NCBI GenBank assembly: GCA_902494195.1
Contig: CABUSH010000012.1
Location: forward strand, 1-63,642
Reading direction: 5' to 3'
DNA from: an uncultured Collinsella sp.
GTDB lineage: Bacteria > Actinomycetota > Coriobacteriia > Coriobacteriales > Coriobacteriaceae
DNA: 63,642 nucleotides
Shown: in pieces, positions 7,807 to 16,697 of the stretch
How the letters are laid out: each line of letters begins with the position of its first letter
How positions within the stretch are numbered: position 1 is the first letter of the stretch
Made by a program: the position numbers and the translations under genes
Notes under the pieces: generated by a model
Told to the model about the DNA's origin: nothing
Databases searched by the model: none
Seen by the model: the letters and a program-made list of their open reading frames with translations, nothing else

Positions 7807-10107
7807 ATGTTCGCTGCCGCCATCTCGCTCGTCGGTCTTGCGGCGACCGTCTACCTTGTTTTGCGCGAGGCCAAGGCCATTCGCGCTCAGTCGGGCACCG
7901 TTGCCAAAAGCGCTCTTGGGTGGAGCGTCGCCTTCGGCCTGTTCCAGCTCTTTTTGACCGTCTGGGGCGCTATTGGCCTCGTCGCGCAGAACGAGCCGCT
8001 CGCCTTCGTGATGCTCATCCTGACCAACGCCATCCTCACCGGCTGCGCTTGGGCCAGCATCGCCCGCGACCGCATCGCCCCGCGCGTCTTTGCGTTCGCC
8101 GGGCCCGACGCCCCCGCCCCCACCGGCAAGCTCGCCCGCCTGCGCGGAGCCTTTGTGGGTAAACCGCTCGTCGCCGCCGTCCTGTGCCTGCTGCTCGCCG
8201 GCGTCTTTGCGCTGCTGGGCATGGAGGTCTCGTCCAACCACGACTTTACCTGGGTCTACCCCCTGTGCATCCTGCTCGAGTGGGCCATCATCACCACGCT
8301 CATGGTCGGCCTGTTCTTCCTGTTCCAGCGCCACGGCGCAGCCCCCGCGGTCTTGGCCTTTGCCCTCTTTGTCCTGGGCATTGCCGAGTTCTTCGTCATC
8401 ACGTTTAAATCCATGCCCATCCAGCCGGGCGACCTTTCGGCCATCTCCACCGCCGCCGCGGTCGCCGGCACCGGCTACACCTTCTCGATCTCGCTGTTCT
8501 GCGTGCTGTCCATGGGCTTTACCGCCATCGCCATGCTGCTGTGCGAGTACGCCGGCCTGGTGGCACCGCACCGTCAGAAGGGCGCCGCCAACGCCAAGCG
8601 CATGCTGCTCACCAACCTGCTCGTCGCCGTGCTGTGCCTGGGCGGTGTAACCGCACACGTCACGCTCATCGACTACTACAACACCCTCGGCATCACCGTC
8701 TACACCTGGCGCCCGCTCGAGAGCTACTGGCGCGAGGGCTACCTGCCCGCTTTCATTAGCGCAGCGCAGTCCATCAAGCCGCCCAAACCCGCCGACTACT
8801 CCGTCGACGATGCCAAGGCCACGCTCAAAAAGTACGCCAAGGCCTATGACAAATCCGACGCGGCTAAGAGCGATGAGCGCACCGCCGCAAAGGAGCAGTT
8901 CGACAGCGAGAAGCCCACGGTCATCGCCATCATGAACGAGACCTTCTCGGATCTGTCGATCTACCAGAACATGCGCGCCGGCTACGAGGGCCCGCAGTAC
9001 TTTAAGAACCTGTCCAACTGCCTCAGCCGCGGCAAGCTCTACGTGAGCGCCTACGGCGGCGGTACCGCCAATACCGAGTTTGAGTTTATGACCGGCAACT
9101 CCATGGCCAACCTGGGCTCGGGCGTGTACCCCTACACCATCTACAACATGGAAACGACCGGGAACCTGGCAGAGCAGTTCAAGTCGCTCGGATATTCCAC
9201 CACGGCCATGCACCCCAACCACGCCACTAACTGGAACCGCGAGAACGTGTACAAGGACTTTGGCTTTGACCGGTTCCTGTCCATCAACGACTTCCAGGGA
9301 GCCGACACTCTGCGCGGTATGGTGACCGACCAGGCGACCTATGACAAGATTCTTGAGCTGCTCGACCAGAACGCCGATCCGCAGTTTATCTTCGACGTGA
9401 CCATGCAGAACCACTCGGGCTACGACACGGGCCTGCTGCCGGTCGACAAGCAGATGCACCTGAACATCGACACGACCGATCTGGACGCCAAGACCGTCGA
9501 GGACGGCACGCTCTCCGATGTCGACGAGTACGTCTCGTGCATCGAGCAGTCCGACCAGGCGCTGCGCTACTTCCTCAACGCCCTGAGCAAGCTCGACCGT
9601 AAGGTGGTCGTGGTGTTCTGGGGCGACCACCAGCCGTTCTTCCCGTCCAAGTTCAACGATAAGTGGTTTACCGGCGAGGACGACGCCACCCACCAGGAGC
9701 GCCTGTGGCAGACCGACTACATCATCTGGGCCAACTACGACGTTGCCGGCTGCGACCAGACGAGTGAGGTCGACGACCTGTCCACCAACTACCTGTCCAC
9801 GCAGCTCATGCAGCTGATTGGCGCCCCGCTGACTGACTACCAGAAAGCGCACATGACGCTGCGCGAGTCGCTGCCCGCTATCAACTCCGTGGGCTACGAG
9901 GACGCCAGCCTGCGTTGGGCGCTCTCCTCCAACGTCACCGGTGACGACGCCGAAGCCGCAGCCGCCACCAAGGCGCGCGAGGATTACGCCAAGATGCAGT
10001 ACTACGAGATGTTCCGCGACGGCAAGAACGTGTACACCGAGCACTTCCAGACCGAGGCCAACGAGACCGACCCCAACCTGGCACCGGGTACGACCAAGAT
10101 CAAGTAG
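7807..10107 (+). CDS. LTA-synthase-like membrane sulfatase (phosphoglycerol/alkaline-phosphatase superfamily)
   Basis: This 766-aa membrane enzyme has five to six N-terminal hydrophobic helices (about residues 1-300) followed by an extracellular sulfatase-type domain. Catalytic-domain signatures are VIAIMNETFSDLS (metal-binding Asn-Glu near 375), GGGTANTEFEFMTGNS (nucleophile Thr), TTAMHPNHATNWNR, FDVTMQNHSGYD and VVVFWGDHQPFF (metal Asp-His). This is the LtaS arrangement, so the likely job is polymerising or transferring phosphoglycerol onto a cell-surface glycopolymer. ATG 7807 has GAGGAG 8 nt upstream; a GTG 15 nt earlier overlaps that RBS. The protein is longer at the C-terminus than LtaS, with an acidic, Ala-rich tail. 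The long antisense frame here is a shadow. Confidence 0.88.
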   Translation: MFAAAISLVGLAATVYLVLREAKAIRAQSGTVAKSALGWSVAFGLFQLFLTVWGAIGLVAQNEPLAFVMLILTNAILTGCAWASIARDRIAPRVFAFAGPDAPAPTGKLARLRGAFVGKPLVAAVLCLLLAGVFALLGMEVSSNHDFTWVYPLCILLEWAIITTLMVGLFFLFQRHGAAPAVLAFALFVLGIAEFFVITFKSMPIQPGDLSAISTAAAVAGTGYTFSISLFCVLSMGFTAIAMLLCEYAGLVAPHRQKGAANAKRMLLTNLLVAVLCLGGVTAHVTLIDYYNTLGITVYTWRPLESYWREGYLPAFISAAQSIKPPKPADYSVDDAKATLKKYAKAYDKSDAAKSDERTAAKEQFDSEKPTVIAIMNETFSDLSIYQNMRAGYEGPQYFKNLSNCLSRGKLYVSAYGGGTANTEFEFMTGNSMANLGSGVYPYTIYNMETTGNLAEQFKSLGYSTTAMHPNHATNWNRENVYKDFGFDRFLSINDFQGADTLRGMVTDQATYDKILELLDQNADPQFIFDVTMQNHSGYDTGLLPVDKQMHLNIDTTDLDAKTVEDGTLSDVDEYVSCIEQSDQALRYFLNALSKLDRKVVVVFWGDHQPFFPSKFNDKWFTGEDDATHQERLWQTDYIIWANYDVAGCDQTSEVDDLSTNYLSTQLMQLIGAPLTDYQKAHMTLRESLPAINSVGYEDASLRWALSSNVTGDDAEAAAATKAREDYAKMQYYEMFRDGKNVYTEHFQTEANETDPNLAPGTTKIK

Positions 10108-10134
10108 CGACTAGCTGCGAGTTCATAACTGAAA

Positions 10135-10180
10135 CGTCTGTCCGGACGGAGGCATATAAGGTTCCCTGCTCGGACAGACG
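10135..10180. repeat. Inverted repeat in the 3' UTR of the LTA-synthase-like gene
   Basis: Perfect 10-bp arms CGTCTGTCCG (10135-10144) and CGGACAGACG (10171-10180) are separated by 26 bp. No T-run follows. It precedes the real terminator by about 50 bp and contains the GGACAG string seen in other hairpins of the window. Confidence 0.7.
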
Positions 10181-10232
10181 CCTTGTTGTTGAAGCGCGGC
10201 TTGTCATGGGGGCACCCGCAACATATATAAGT

Positions 10233-10259
10233 TAAAGGCCACGTCATGTGGCCTTTTTT
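10233..10259 (+). terminator. Rho-independent terminator of the LTA-synthase-like gene
   Basis: AAAGGCCAC..GTGGCCTTTTTT is a short GC hairpin followed by six T residues, on the plus strand. Confidence 0.85.
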
Positions 10260-10262
10260 GCA

Positions 10263-10373
10263 TCCGGAAACCGTGTCCCAATCTGAATACATCCAGCGAA
10301 CGCATGCGAGCGTGTCGTCCAGGACGGCCTCGTCATCAGGGCGATGGAAAATATCGCCCCAGACGCTTGCCAT
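10263..10373 (-). pseudogene. Possible gene remnant (protein-like fragment)
   Basis: The minus strand reads MASVWGDIFHRPDDEAVLDD then TLACVRWMYSDWDTVSG, which looks like the end of a helical regulator domain with normal codon use. The frame has no ribosome binding site and runs on into the LTA gene's terminator, so it is not a complete gene. It could be a decayed regulator C-terminus or chance coding-like sequence. Confidence 0.25.
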
Positions 10374-10394
10374 CGTTGCGCCCACGAGCGTCAA

Positions 10395-10424
10395 GAAAAA
10401 AGCCTCGAGGATTTCGAGGCTTTC
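10395..10424 (-). terminator. Terminator of the flavodoxin gene
   Basis: On the minus strand, AAAGCCTCG..CGAGGCTTTTTTC is a perfect stem followed by a T-run. Confidence 0.85.
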
Positions 10425-10465
10425 ACATTTGTATTGTTTTGCACGAAGCACCACAAACGACGAAG

Positions 10466-11017
10466 CTACTCGCCCAGCACGGCCTTCTTGGCGGCTGCGG
10501 CCATGTTGCCCAGGTCCTCCTTGGTGGGATGGTCCTTCGCGGCAACCCAGTTGTCGAGCAGCATCTTAAATCGGGCGTTGTCGGGATCTTGCTCGAGCAT
10601 GGCCTCGTAGCGCTGCTTGACCGCGGGGCCCATCTTGCCCTGGCACATTGCCCAGCCCGCAAGCTCGGCATCCCCAGCCAAATTGGAAGTTACGCGGTCG
10701 ATAATCTGCTGATAGTAGCTCTGGTCGGCGCCAAAACCGCAGGTGCCAAACAGGAAGACGCGCTTGCCGTGCAAGGCGGAGAGCAACGCCGCGACCGAAG
10801 GCGTGCACGCGCCCTTGTCGCACCAAAAACCGACGAGCACCGTGTCGGCCGCGCAGGCGCCCTGCGCCTCGAGCGCAACCTGATCTGCATCCGCATCATC
10901 GCTCAACGCCGCGGCATGGACAAACTCAACACCCGCAGCCTGCAGAGCGCGCTTGATCGCGCCCGAAACCATCCTGGTATTACCGCTCTTGCTGTTAACC
11001 ACCAAAGAGCACGTCAT
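10466..11017 (-). CDS. Flavodoxin family protein (BilS-like)
   Basis: This 183-aa flavodoxin-fold protein begins with the FMN phosphate loop SLVVNSKSGNTRMV. Other features are VLVGFWCDKGACTPSVAAL, the strand KRVFLFGTCGFG and a C-terminal segment CQGKMGPAVKQRYEAMLEQD. The last two resemble the short flavodoxin partner of gut bilirubin-reductase loci as I remember it; that resemblance is recalled, not searched, and no bilR-type reductase is adjacent. The ATG at 11017 has GAGG 10 nt upstream; a GTG at 11023 with closer spacing is also possible. The gene is monocistronic, with its own terminator. Family role: electron carrier. Confidence 0.78.
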   Translation of the reverse strand: MTCSLVVNSKSGNTRMVSGAIKRALQAAGVEFVHAAALSDDADADQVALEAQGACAADTVLVGFWCDKGACTPSVAALLSALHGKRVFLFGTCGFGADQSYYQQIIDRVTSNLAGDAELAGWAMCQGKMGPAVKQRYEAMLEQDPDNARFKMLLDNWVAAKDHPTKEDLGNMAAAAKKAVLGE

Positions 11018-11144
11018 AGTCACGTTGCCTCGTTTCCCCCAAAACTAAAGCCACTAATGCAATTTATTAGATGAATATCTTAGTACTAACGTGACAGATG
11101 TAAACCACCGTCTGTCGATTGATTAATATGCCCCACGGGCTTGC

Positions 11145-13004
11145 TCACTGGGCGAATTGGCTGCGGTAGAGTTCGGCGTAGAAGCCGCCTGCCGCTAGCA
11201 GCTCGTCGTGCGTGCCGCGCTCGATAATCTGGCCGTCGCGCATCACCAGAATGCAGTCGGCGTTGCGGATGGTGCTCAGGCGGTGCGCCACGACAAAGCT
11301 TGTGCGACCGGCCATGAGCTCGTCGAATGCCGCCTGCACCTGCAGCTCGGTGCGGGTATCGATGCTTGAGGTCGCCTCGTCCAGCAGCAGAATCGCCGGA
11401 TCGGTGAGCATAACGCGCGCAATGCACAGCAGCTGTTTTTGACCCTGGCTAAACGTGCCGCCGTCCTCGCCGATGACCGTATCGTAGCCGCCTGGCAGCT
11501 GCACGATAAACTTGTGCGCATGCGCGCGCTTGGCAGCTTCGATAACCTGCTCGCGCGTGGCGTCGGGACAGCCGTAGGCGATGTTTTCCGCCACCGTGCC
11601 CTCGAACAGCCACGTATCCTGCAGCACCATGCCAAAGGCGCGGCGCAGGCTCGCGCGCGTGTAGTCACGCGAAGACCGGCCATCGACCATGATGCGTCCG
11701 GCATCAATATCGTAAAAACGCAGCAGCAGGTTGATGAGCGTTGTCTTGCCGCAGCCCGTGGGGCCGACCAGGGCAAAGCGCATGCCGGGTTTGGCCTCGA
11801 TGCAGATATCCTGCAGCAGCTTGCGATCGGGCACATAACTAAAGTCCACGTGCTCAAAGGTCACCTCGCCACGCGGGACGGCAAGTTCCACGGCGCCCGT
11901 CGCATCGGGCTCCTGCTCGCGCGCGTCGAGCAGCGCAAACATGCGGCGTGCCGAGGCGTACGCCGTCTGGATCTGCGTAATGACGTTGGTGACCTCGTTG
12001 AACGGCTTGGTGTACTGGTTGGCGTAGGACAGGAAGATCTGCACGCCGCCCACCGTGAGTGCCGCGGGCACGCCCGTGATCACGCCCACGCAGCCAATCA
12101 CGGCCACCACGGCATAGATGATGTTATTGATAAAGCGCGTGCCGGGGTTGGAGAGCGAACCCATAAACTGCGCGCGCTCACCTGCCGCATAGAGCTCGGC
12201 GTTGAGGGCATCGAAGCGCTGCTGAGCGTTGGGACCATAGGCAAAGGCGTCGACAAGCTTTTGCTCACCTACGTACTCCTCGATATGACCACCGAGCTGC
12301 CCTTGAATACGCTGCTGTGCCGTAAAGCTTTTGTTGGAAAGCTTGGCGATAGCACCGGCTGCAAAAATGGAAAGCGGCGTGACGAGCACCACCACAAGCG
12401 TCATGGTCAGGTTAATGGAGAGCATAAACGCAAGCGTGCCCACGATGGTAATAACACCGGTGAAGAGCTGCGTGAAGCCCTGCAGCAGACCGTCGCCCAC
12501 CTGGTCGACGTCGTTGACCACGCGGCTCATAAGGTCGCCGTGGGCATGACTGTCGATAAAGCTGAGCGGCATGCGGCTGAGCTTGTCGCTCGCCTCCACG
12601 CGCATGTCGCGCACCGTCTCGTAGGACAGGCGGTTGACGCAGTAGCCCTGCAGCCACTGGAAGGCCGCGGCTCCCACCACGACGAGCGCGAGCTTGGTGA
12701 CGAGCGGCAACAGCGCGTCGAAGTCCACCTGCCCGGCGGCGACGATCAGGTCGATGCCCTCGCCGATGAGAATGGGCGTGTAAAGCTGCAGAATCACGGA
12801 GATGGCGGCACTCACAAACGACGCTACAAACGAAATGCGATGCGGACGAACGTAGCCCATCAGGCGGCGAGTCACCGCACCCACGGGATAGCGCTCGGGA
12901 TCGCCGGGCCGGCGCGGACCGTCACCCAGGTCGTTGAGGTTATCGTTGCCGGACACGTTGGCCGTCATCGTGGCGACCGAACCGGAGGAAGTGTACGGAT
13001 TCAT
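11145..13004 (-). CDS. ABC exporter half-transporter, canonical NBD (pair 1, second subunit)
   Basis: This 619-aa protein fuses six membrane helices (about 50-340) to an ATPase domain (about 380-610). Walker A is GPTGCGKTT, the signature is FSQGQKQL (Gln replaces the second Gly of LSGGQ), Walker B is AILLLDEATSS with catalytic Glu, and the switch His is in VVAHRLST. Its partner, encoded directly upstream, has the complementary degenerate site, so the two should form a heterodimer with one working ATP site (TM287/288 type). ATG follows the partner's TAA directly, with AAAGGAGG as RBS. The substrate is unknown; related pairs export drugs, lipids or peptides. Confidence 0.9.
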   Translation of the reverse strand: MNPYTSSGSVATMTANVSGNDNLNDLGDGPRRPGDPERYPVGAVTRRLMGYVRPHRISFVASFVSAAISVILQLYTPILIGEGIDLIVAAGQVDFDALLPLVTKLALVVVGAAAFQWLQGYCVNRLSYETVRDMRVEASDKLSRMPLSFIDSHAHGDLMSRVVNDVDQVGDGLLQGFTQLFTGVITIVGTLAFMLSINLTMTLVVVLVTPLSIFAAGAIAKLSNKSFTAQQRIQGQLGGHIEEYVGEQKLVDAFAYGPNAQQRFDALNAELYAAGERAQFMGSLSNPGTRFINNIIYAVVAVIGCVGVITGVPAALTVGGVQIFLSYANQYTKPFNEVTNVITQIQTAYASARRMFALLDAREQEPDATGAVELAVPRGEVTFEHVDFSYVPDRKLLQDICIEAKPGMRFALVGPTGCGKTTLINLLLRFYDIDAGRIMVDGRSSRDYTRASLRRAFGMVLQDTWLFEGTVAENIAYGCPDATREQVIEAAKRAHAHKFIVQLPGGYDTVIGEDGGTFSQGQKQLLCIARVMLTDPAILLLDEATSSIDTRTELQVQAAFDELMAGRTSFVVAHRLSTIRNADCILVMRDGQIIERGTHDELLAAGGFYAELYRSQFAQ

Positions 13005-14858
13005 TTAGCATCCCTCCTTTGCGCAGGCAGATGCAGGGGCGGTCGGGGCACCTGGGGTGGGCGCGGGCGCCGCACTCCCCTGCTGGCCCTCGAGCTCCTC
13101 GCGGCGCAGCTGCGACTGGCAAATCTCGCGATAGAGCTGGCAGGTCGCGTACAGCTCATCATGCGTGCCCAGACCCGCAACCGAGCCGTGGTCGAGTACG
13201 CAGATCATGTCGGCGTCGCGCACGGTCGAGGCGCGCTGGCTCACGATGACGGTCGTGAGCGGCAGCCCGCCCTCGACGGCACCGCGCACGCTGCGCTCGC
13301 GAATGGCATGGCGAAGCGCCGCGTCGGTCTTAAAGTCGAGCGCCGACGCGGAGTCATCCATGATTAATATCTGAGGCGAGCCCACTAGGGCACGCGCGAT
13401 GGTCAGACGCTGGCGCTGGCCACCGCTGAAGTTCTTACCGCCCGCCTCGACCGGGGCATCGAGCCCCTGCGACTTGCTGCGCACGAAATCGCTCGCTTGC
13501 GCCATATCGAGCGCTGCCCAGAGCTCCTCGTCGGTCGCAGTCTCGTCGCGCCAGGTCAGGTTGCTGCGGATAGTGCCGCTCACCAGCGACGCACGCTGCG
13601 GAACAGTCGCAACCACATGGCGCAGCTGGTCGAGCGGCCAAGCGCGCACGTCGGCGCCCATCACGCACACGCTGCCGGCGCCTGCATCGTACAGGCGCGG
13701 GATGAGCGAGACGAGCGTGGACTTGCCGCTACCCGTACCGCCGATAATGCCGAGCGTCTTGCCCAGCGGGAGTTCCAGCGTCACATCGTTGACAGCATTG
13801 GCCGCGCCAGCGCCAAAGGAGAAGCTCGCATGGCTCAAGCTCAGCGCAGGAACTGGAGCGACATTGCCCGGCTTGGGCAGCGCAACCGACTGATTGCCCT
13901 CGTCGGTGATGCTCGGCTCGCAGTTGAGCACCTCGTTGATACGCGAAGCACTCGCGCTCGCCTTGGTAAAGACCACGACCAGGTTGGCAACGTACACGAT
14001 GGAGGTCAGGGTCTGCGTCATGTAGTTCACAAACGCCATGACCTGGCCCTGCGTGAGCTCACCCACGTTGACCTGGATGCCGCCCACCCACAGGATGGCG
14101 CACACGCCTAGGTTCATCACCAAAAACGTTACGGGGTTAAGGATTGACGAGAGCTTGCCCACCGCGATGGCAGTATTGGCCTGGTCATCGGCGGCTTGGG
14201 CAAAGCGCTCGCGCTCGTGGCCCTCGCGCACAAAGGCGCGAACAACGCGGGCGCCCGAAAGCCCCTCGCGGCAAATGAGCGCGATGCGGTCGAGCTTTGC
14301 CTGCAGCTGCTTGTAATACGGAATGCAGCGCGCCATGACAAACCAGAACACCAGGCCAATGGCGGGCGTGCAGATCAAAAAGATGATGCCGAGCTTAAGG
14401 TCGATGGCAAGGGCCGCGCACATGGAGCCCACCGCTAGAAAGGGCCAGCGGATGAGCATGCGCACGCCCAGCGCCACAGCGAGCTGGACCTGGTTAACGT
14501 CGTTGGTGATGCGGGTGATGAGCGACGGCGTGCCAAAGCGGTCGAGCTCAGCATAGCTCAGCTTGTTGATGTGCTCGTAGAGCGCGCCGCGAATGTCGGT
14601 GCCCATGCCCTGCGAGGTGAGCGCCGCCATCTTTTGGCAGACGAGCGTAAACGAGATGCCGATCACGGCCATGGCGGCAAGTAGCATGCCGTAGTGGATA
14701 ACGGCGCTCACGTCGTGCGAGCCAATGCCCTTGTCGATCATCTGGGCAATCACCAGCGGCGTCAGCAGGTCAAAGATCACTTCGATCAGCTTACACGCAG
14801 GACCGATCACCATATACCGGCGAAACTTACCACCAAAACGCCTAAGCAGCTCAATCAT
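13005..14858 (-). CDS. ABC exporter half-transporter, degenerate NBD (pair 1, first subunit)
   Basis: This is a 617-aa membrane-ATPase fusion. The transmembrane part spans about 10-310 and the ATPase about 350-590. Walker A GGTGSGKST and signature FSGGQRQR are intact, but Walker B reads ILIMDDSASALD (catalytic Glu replaced by Asp) and the switch His is Gln (VIVSQRAST). This pattern marks the non-hydrolytic half of heterodimeric exporters. ATG 14858 (MIELLRRFGGKF) is chosen because GGGAGCG lies upstream; an ATG 33 nt earlier lacks an RBS. First gene of a two-gene operon, transcribed away from the surface-protein gene. Confidence 0.88.
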   Translation of the reverse strand: MIELLRRFGGKFRRYMVIGPACKLIEVIFDLLTPLVIAQMIDKGIGSHDVSAVIHYGMLLAAMAVIGISFTLVCQKMAALTSQGMGTDIRGALYEHINKLSYAELDRFGTPSLITRITNDVNQVQLAVALGVRMLIRWPFLAVGSMCAALAIDLKLGIIFLICTPAIGLVFWFVMARCIPYYKQLQAKLDRIALICREGLSGARVVRAFVREGHERERFAQAADDQANTAIAVGKLSSILNPVTFLVMNLGVCAILWVGGIQVNVGELTQGQVMAFVNYMTQTLTSIVYVANLVVVFTKASASASRINEVLNCEPSITDEGNQSVALPKPGNVAPVPALSLSHASFSFGAGAANAVNDVTLELPLGKTLGIIGGTGSGKSTLVSLIPRLYDAGAGSVCVMGADVRAWPLDQLRHVVATVPQRASLVSGTIRSNLTWRDETATDEELWAALDMAQASDFVRSKSQGLDAPVEAGGKNFSGGQRQRLTIARALVGSPQILIMDDSASALDFKTDAALRHAIRERSVRGAVEGGLPLTTVIVSQRASTVRDADMICVLDHGSVAGLGTHDELYATCQLYREICQSQLRREELEGQQGSAAPAPTPGAPTAPASACAKEGC

Positions 14859-15072
14859 AAAAAGGCGCTCCCTATCATCATCCACATTCAATTCGAATCA
14901 TGATAGTACGGTGAGCCCAAAAGAAGCGTGAACAACTCGTCATTTCTAATGGGATTCGGTTTCCAAAGAAGCGGAAAACACGCGCACACCCAGCCAGTGT
15001 CGGGTCGACCGCTTGGTATACTTACATTAGTGCTACCAAGTTAGTCGCCGACCCTTGAAATGAGGTGCCGAG

Positions 15073-16104
15073 ATGAACGACATTCTCGCAAGAAGAGCAA
15101 GACGAGCAACTGTGGGCATCGCCCTTTCCGCGGCACTTGTCGCGGGAATCGCCCCCGTAGCGGCGATCGCGGCAGAAACCAGCTCCCCCACCGGTGCAGT
15201 TGCCTTGCAGACGGAAGATGCGGCCGCCGCAAAAGAAAAAGCGTATGCAGCCATGCAGGAAGCGCTCAAAAACCTCGAAGCCGCAAAAGACGCCGCAAGT
15301 CCCGAGAAACTTGCGGAAATCGATGATGACATTGCCGTATTTCAAGAACTCTACGACATGGTGGCGGCGGAAGCCGCCAAACGGAGGGAACCCCTTCCCG
15401 CCATGCAAGCGAACGTCGATGCAGCCCAAGCCAAATACGATGAGGCCCACAACCGGGTAAGCGAGCTCCAGGCAAAATTAGACAAGAAACTTGAGGCGCT
15501 TAAGGCAGTCGAAGCACTCGGCGACGAGGAGCTTGTCGAAACAATTAAACAGCAAATAAAGCAGTTGCGCAGTGAGATCGTATCGGCAAAAGCGCAAGAA
15601 AAATCTTCTGAAGATGATCTTCACCACTACCAACGCCGGTTCGAAAGCCAGGAAAAACAGGTTCAGCATTTCGAAAGTGAGGCAGAGGAAGCTAAAGCCC
15701 ACATCGACGAGGACATTGCCAAGCGAAATGCACTCCTCGGCGATTTGGAAAAGGCGCAAGCGGCCTATGACGACGCCTGCAAAGCATACGAAGAGGCAAA
15801 GGCCGCGGCAGACAAGGCCACCTCGCCCGAGATAACGAAACCCGCCGAGACGACAAAACCCTCCAGCTCAGCGCAGCCGGCCGAAACGGCACAGCCCGCC
15901 AGCTCGCCCGCGACCGGCAAAAATACCCCGCCAAGCTCCACCAAGCAGGCGAACTCGAGCAGCGGCAAGCAAGCAGATACGACCGCCGGCAAGCTCGCGA
16001 ACACGGGCGACACAGCACCGAGCGCAATCGCACTCGCAGGAATCGCCACCGCAGGCCTCGGAATAACCGCCACAGCCACACGCCGCCTCAAAAACTCAAA
16101 ATAG
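15073..16104 (+). CDS. Sortase-anchored coiled-coil surface protein (LANTG)
   Basis: This 343-aa exported protein has a signal peptide (about 1-36: RRARR then a hydrophobic core, cleavage near AIAAET). A long Ala/Glu/Lys-rich coiled coil follows (about 50-245, with repeated heptads such as ALKNLEAAKDAA and KAYEEAKAAADKA). A Pro/Thr/Ser-rich wall-spanning linker runs from about 248 to 305. The sorting signal is LANTG at 308-312, then a hydrophobic helix and the tail RRLKNSK. LANTG differs from LPxTG at Pro, a variant used by actinobacterial sortases. GAGG sits 8 nt before ATG. Likely a stalk or wall-anchored adhesin or structural rod; function not known. The gene is single, with a strong terminator downstream. 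Confidence 0.85.
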   Translation: MNDILARRARRATVGIALSAALVAGIAPVAAIAAETSSPTGAVALQTEDAAAAKEKAYAAMQEALKNLEAAKDAASPEKLAEIDDDIAVFQELYDMVAAEAAKRREPLPAMQANVDAAQAKYDEAHNRVSELQAKLDKKLEALKAVEALGDEELVETIKQQIKQLRSEIVSAKAQEKSSEDDLHHYQRRFESQEKQVQHFESEAEEAKAHIDEDIAKRNALLGDLEKAQAAYDDACKAYEEAKAAADKATSPEITKPAETTKPSSSAQPAETAQPASSPATGKNTPPSSTKQANSSSGKQADTTAGKLANTGDTAPSAIALAGIATAGLGITATATRRLKNSK

Positions 16105-16148
16105 CCGCTAGCGGCTATTGTCTTTGCCAACCCACAAGCCCAGAGACA

Positions 16149-16189
16149 AAAAGAGGCCCGTTTCCCCACCTAGGGAAACGAGCCTCTTT
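16149..16189. terminator. Strong hairpin terminator after the LANTG protein
   Basis: AAAGAGGC(C)CGTTTCCC pairs with GGGAAACG(A)GCCTCTTT around a 5-nt loop. A shorter palindrome, TAGCCGCTAGCGGCTA, overlaps the stop codon at 16102-16117. Confidence 0.85.
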
Positions 16190-16327
16190 ACTTGTAAAAA
16201 CAAATGGTAATGCCACTGTCTCTTGAAGCACATCGCCGCCGCGCTCCAAACAACGCCAACGAGCAGCATTCCTTAAGGGATAGATTTAATTAGGCTAACG
16301 CGCTTTTACGGGTGATTTTTGGACGAC

Positions 16328-16423
16328 GGGGCCCGGCCGGCGGCGAGGTGTTTGGTAGTCGAGCGATCCCGCAGGCAAAGCCGAGGACCAGCGAGACACC
16401 AAACAGCCCGCCGGCACCGGGAC
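16328..16423 (-). other. Rod-like structured RNA candidate directly downstream of the SRP RNA
   Basis: On the minus strand this about 95-nt stretch folds almost end to end. The outer stem is CCGGTGCCGGCGGG with CGCCGCCGGCCGG, the next is GTTTGGT with ACCAAAC, and an inner arm pairs GGTCC..GGC with GCC..GGGATC. It begins about 20 bp after the SRP RNA 3' end and has the same orientation. It could be a co-transcribed structured RNA, a processing or termination structure, or a repeat; no RNA family is recognised. The open frame across it does not resemble a protein. Confidence 0.5.
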
Positions 16424-16442
16424 CACTTCGCGGCACCAAAAA

Positions 16443-16553
16443 GCGCCCGCGCACTCGATGGATTCGGATGCCCGACAGAGGCTCCTTATGGCTGCTTCCT
16501 TCCGGACCTGACCAGATTCGGAACATGTCGTCATCCGAACCCATCGAACGCGC
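16443..16553 (-). ncRNA. ffs: Signal recognition particle RNA, small bacterial type (4.5S)
   Basis: The minus strand carries the universal SRP domain IV core GGTCAGGTCCGGAAGGAAGC followed by AGCC, the binding site for Ffh. The flanks pair as a long stem: GCGCGTTCGATGGGTTCGG on the 5' side with CCGAATCCATCGAGTGCGC on the 3' side. The length of about 105 nt fits the small (Alu-less) bacterial form. A TAAGATATA-like -10 lies a few bases upstream (near 16570), and GGCGCTTTTTGG follows as a probable end. Ends are approximate. Confidence 0.92.
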
Positions 16554-16605
16554 TAGACGCTCGGTATATCTTACCTGCTCCCGCCCGCCAGAGCAAGGTA
16601 GCTAA

Positions 16606-16690
16606 TTTGGGACGGGGCTTTTTGACCACTTTTTGACTGGAGGGGCATCAGGGTGGCGAAAGTAGTCAAGTAAGCCCCATCCTAAATAGA
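16606..16690. repeat. GGGACGG hairpin family F, copy 1
   Basis: AGCTAATTTGGGACGGGGCT followed by TTTTT is shared with a copy at 29477-29513. Here the downstream arm (AAGTAGTCAAGTAAGCCCCA then TCCTAA) pairs back imperfectly with the whole left side. Confidence 0.7.
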
Positions 16691-16697
16691 CTGATCT

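Noticed and set aside
7669..10044. 791-codon open frame antisense to the LTA-synthase-like gene
   Set aside because: It is an artefact of GC-rich third positions; the plus-strand protein has clear sulfatase motifs and an RBS, the antisense one has neither.
11439..13367. 642-codon plus-strand frame over the ABC exporter pair
   Set aside because: Antisense shadow of two genes with full ABC motifs.
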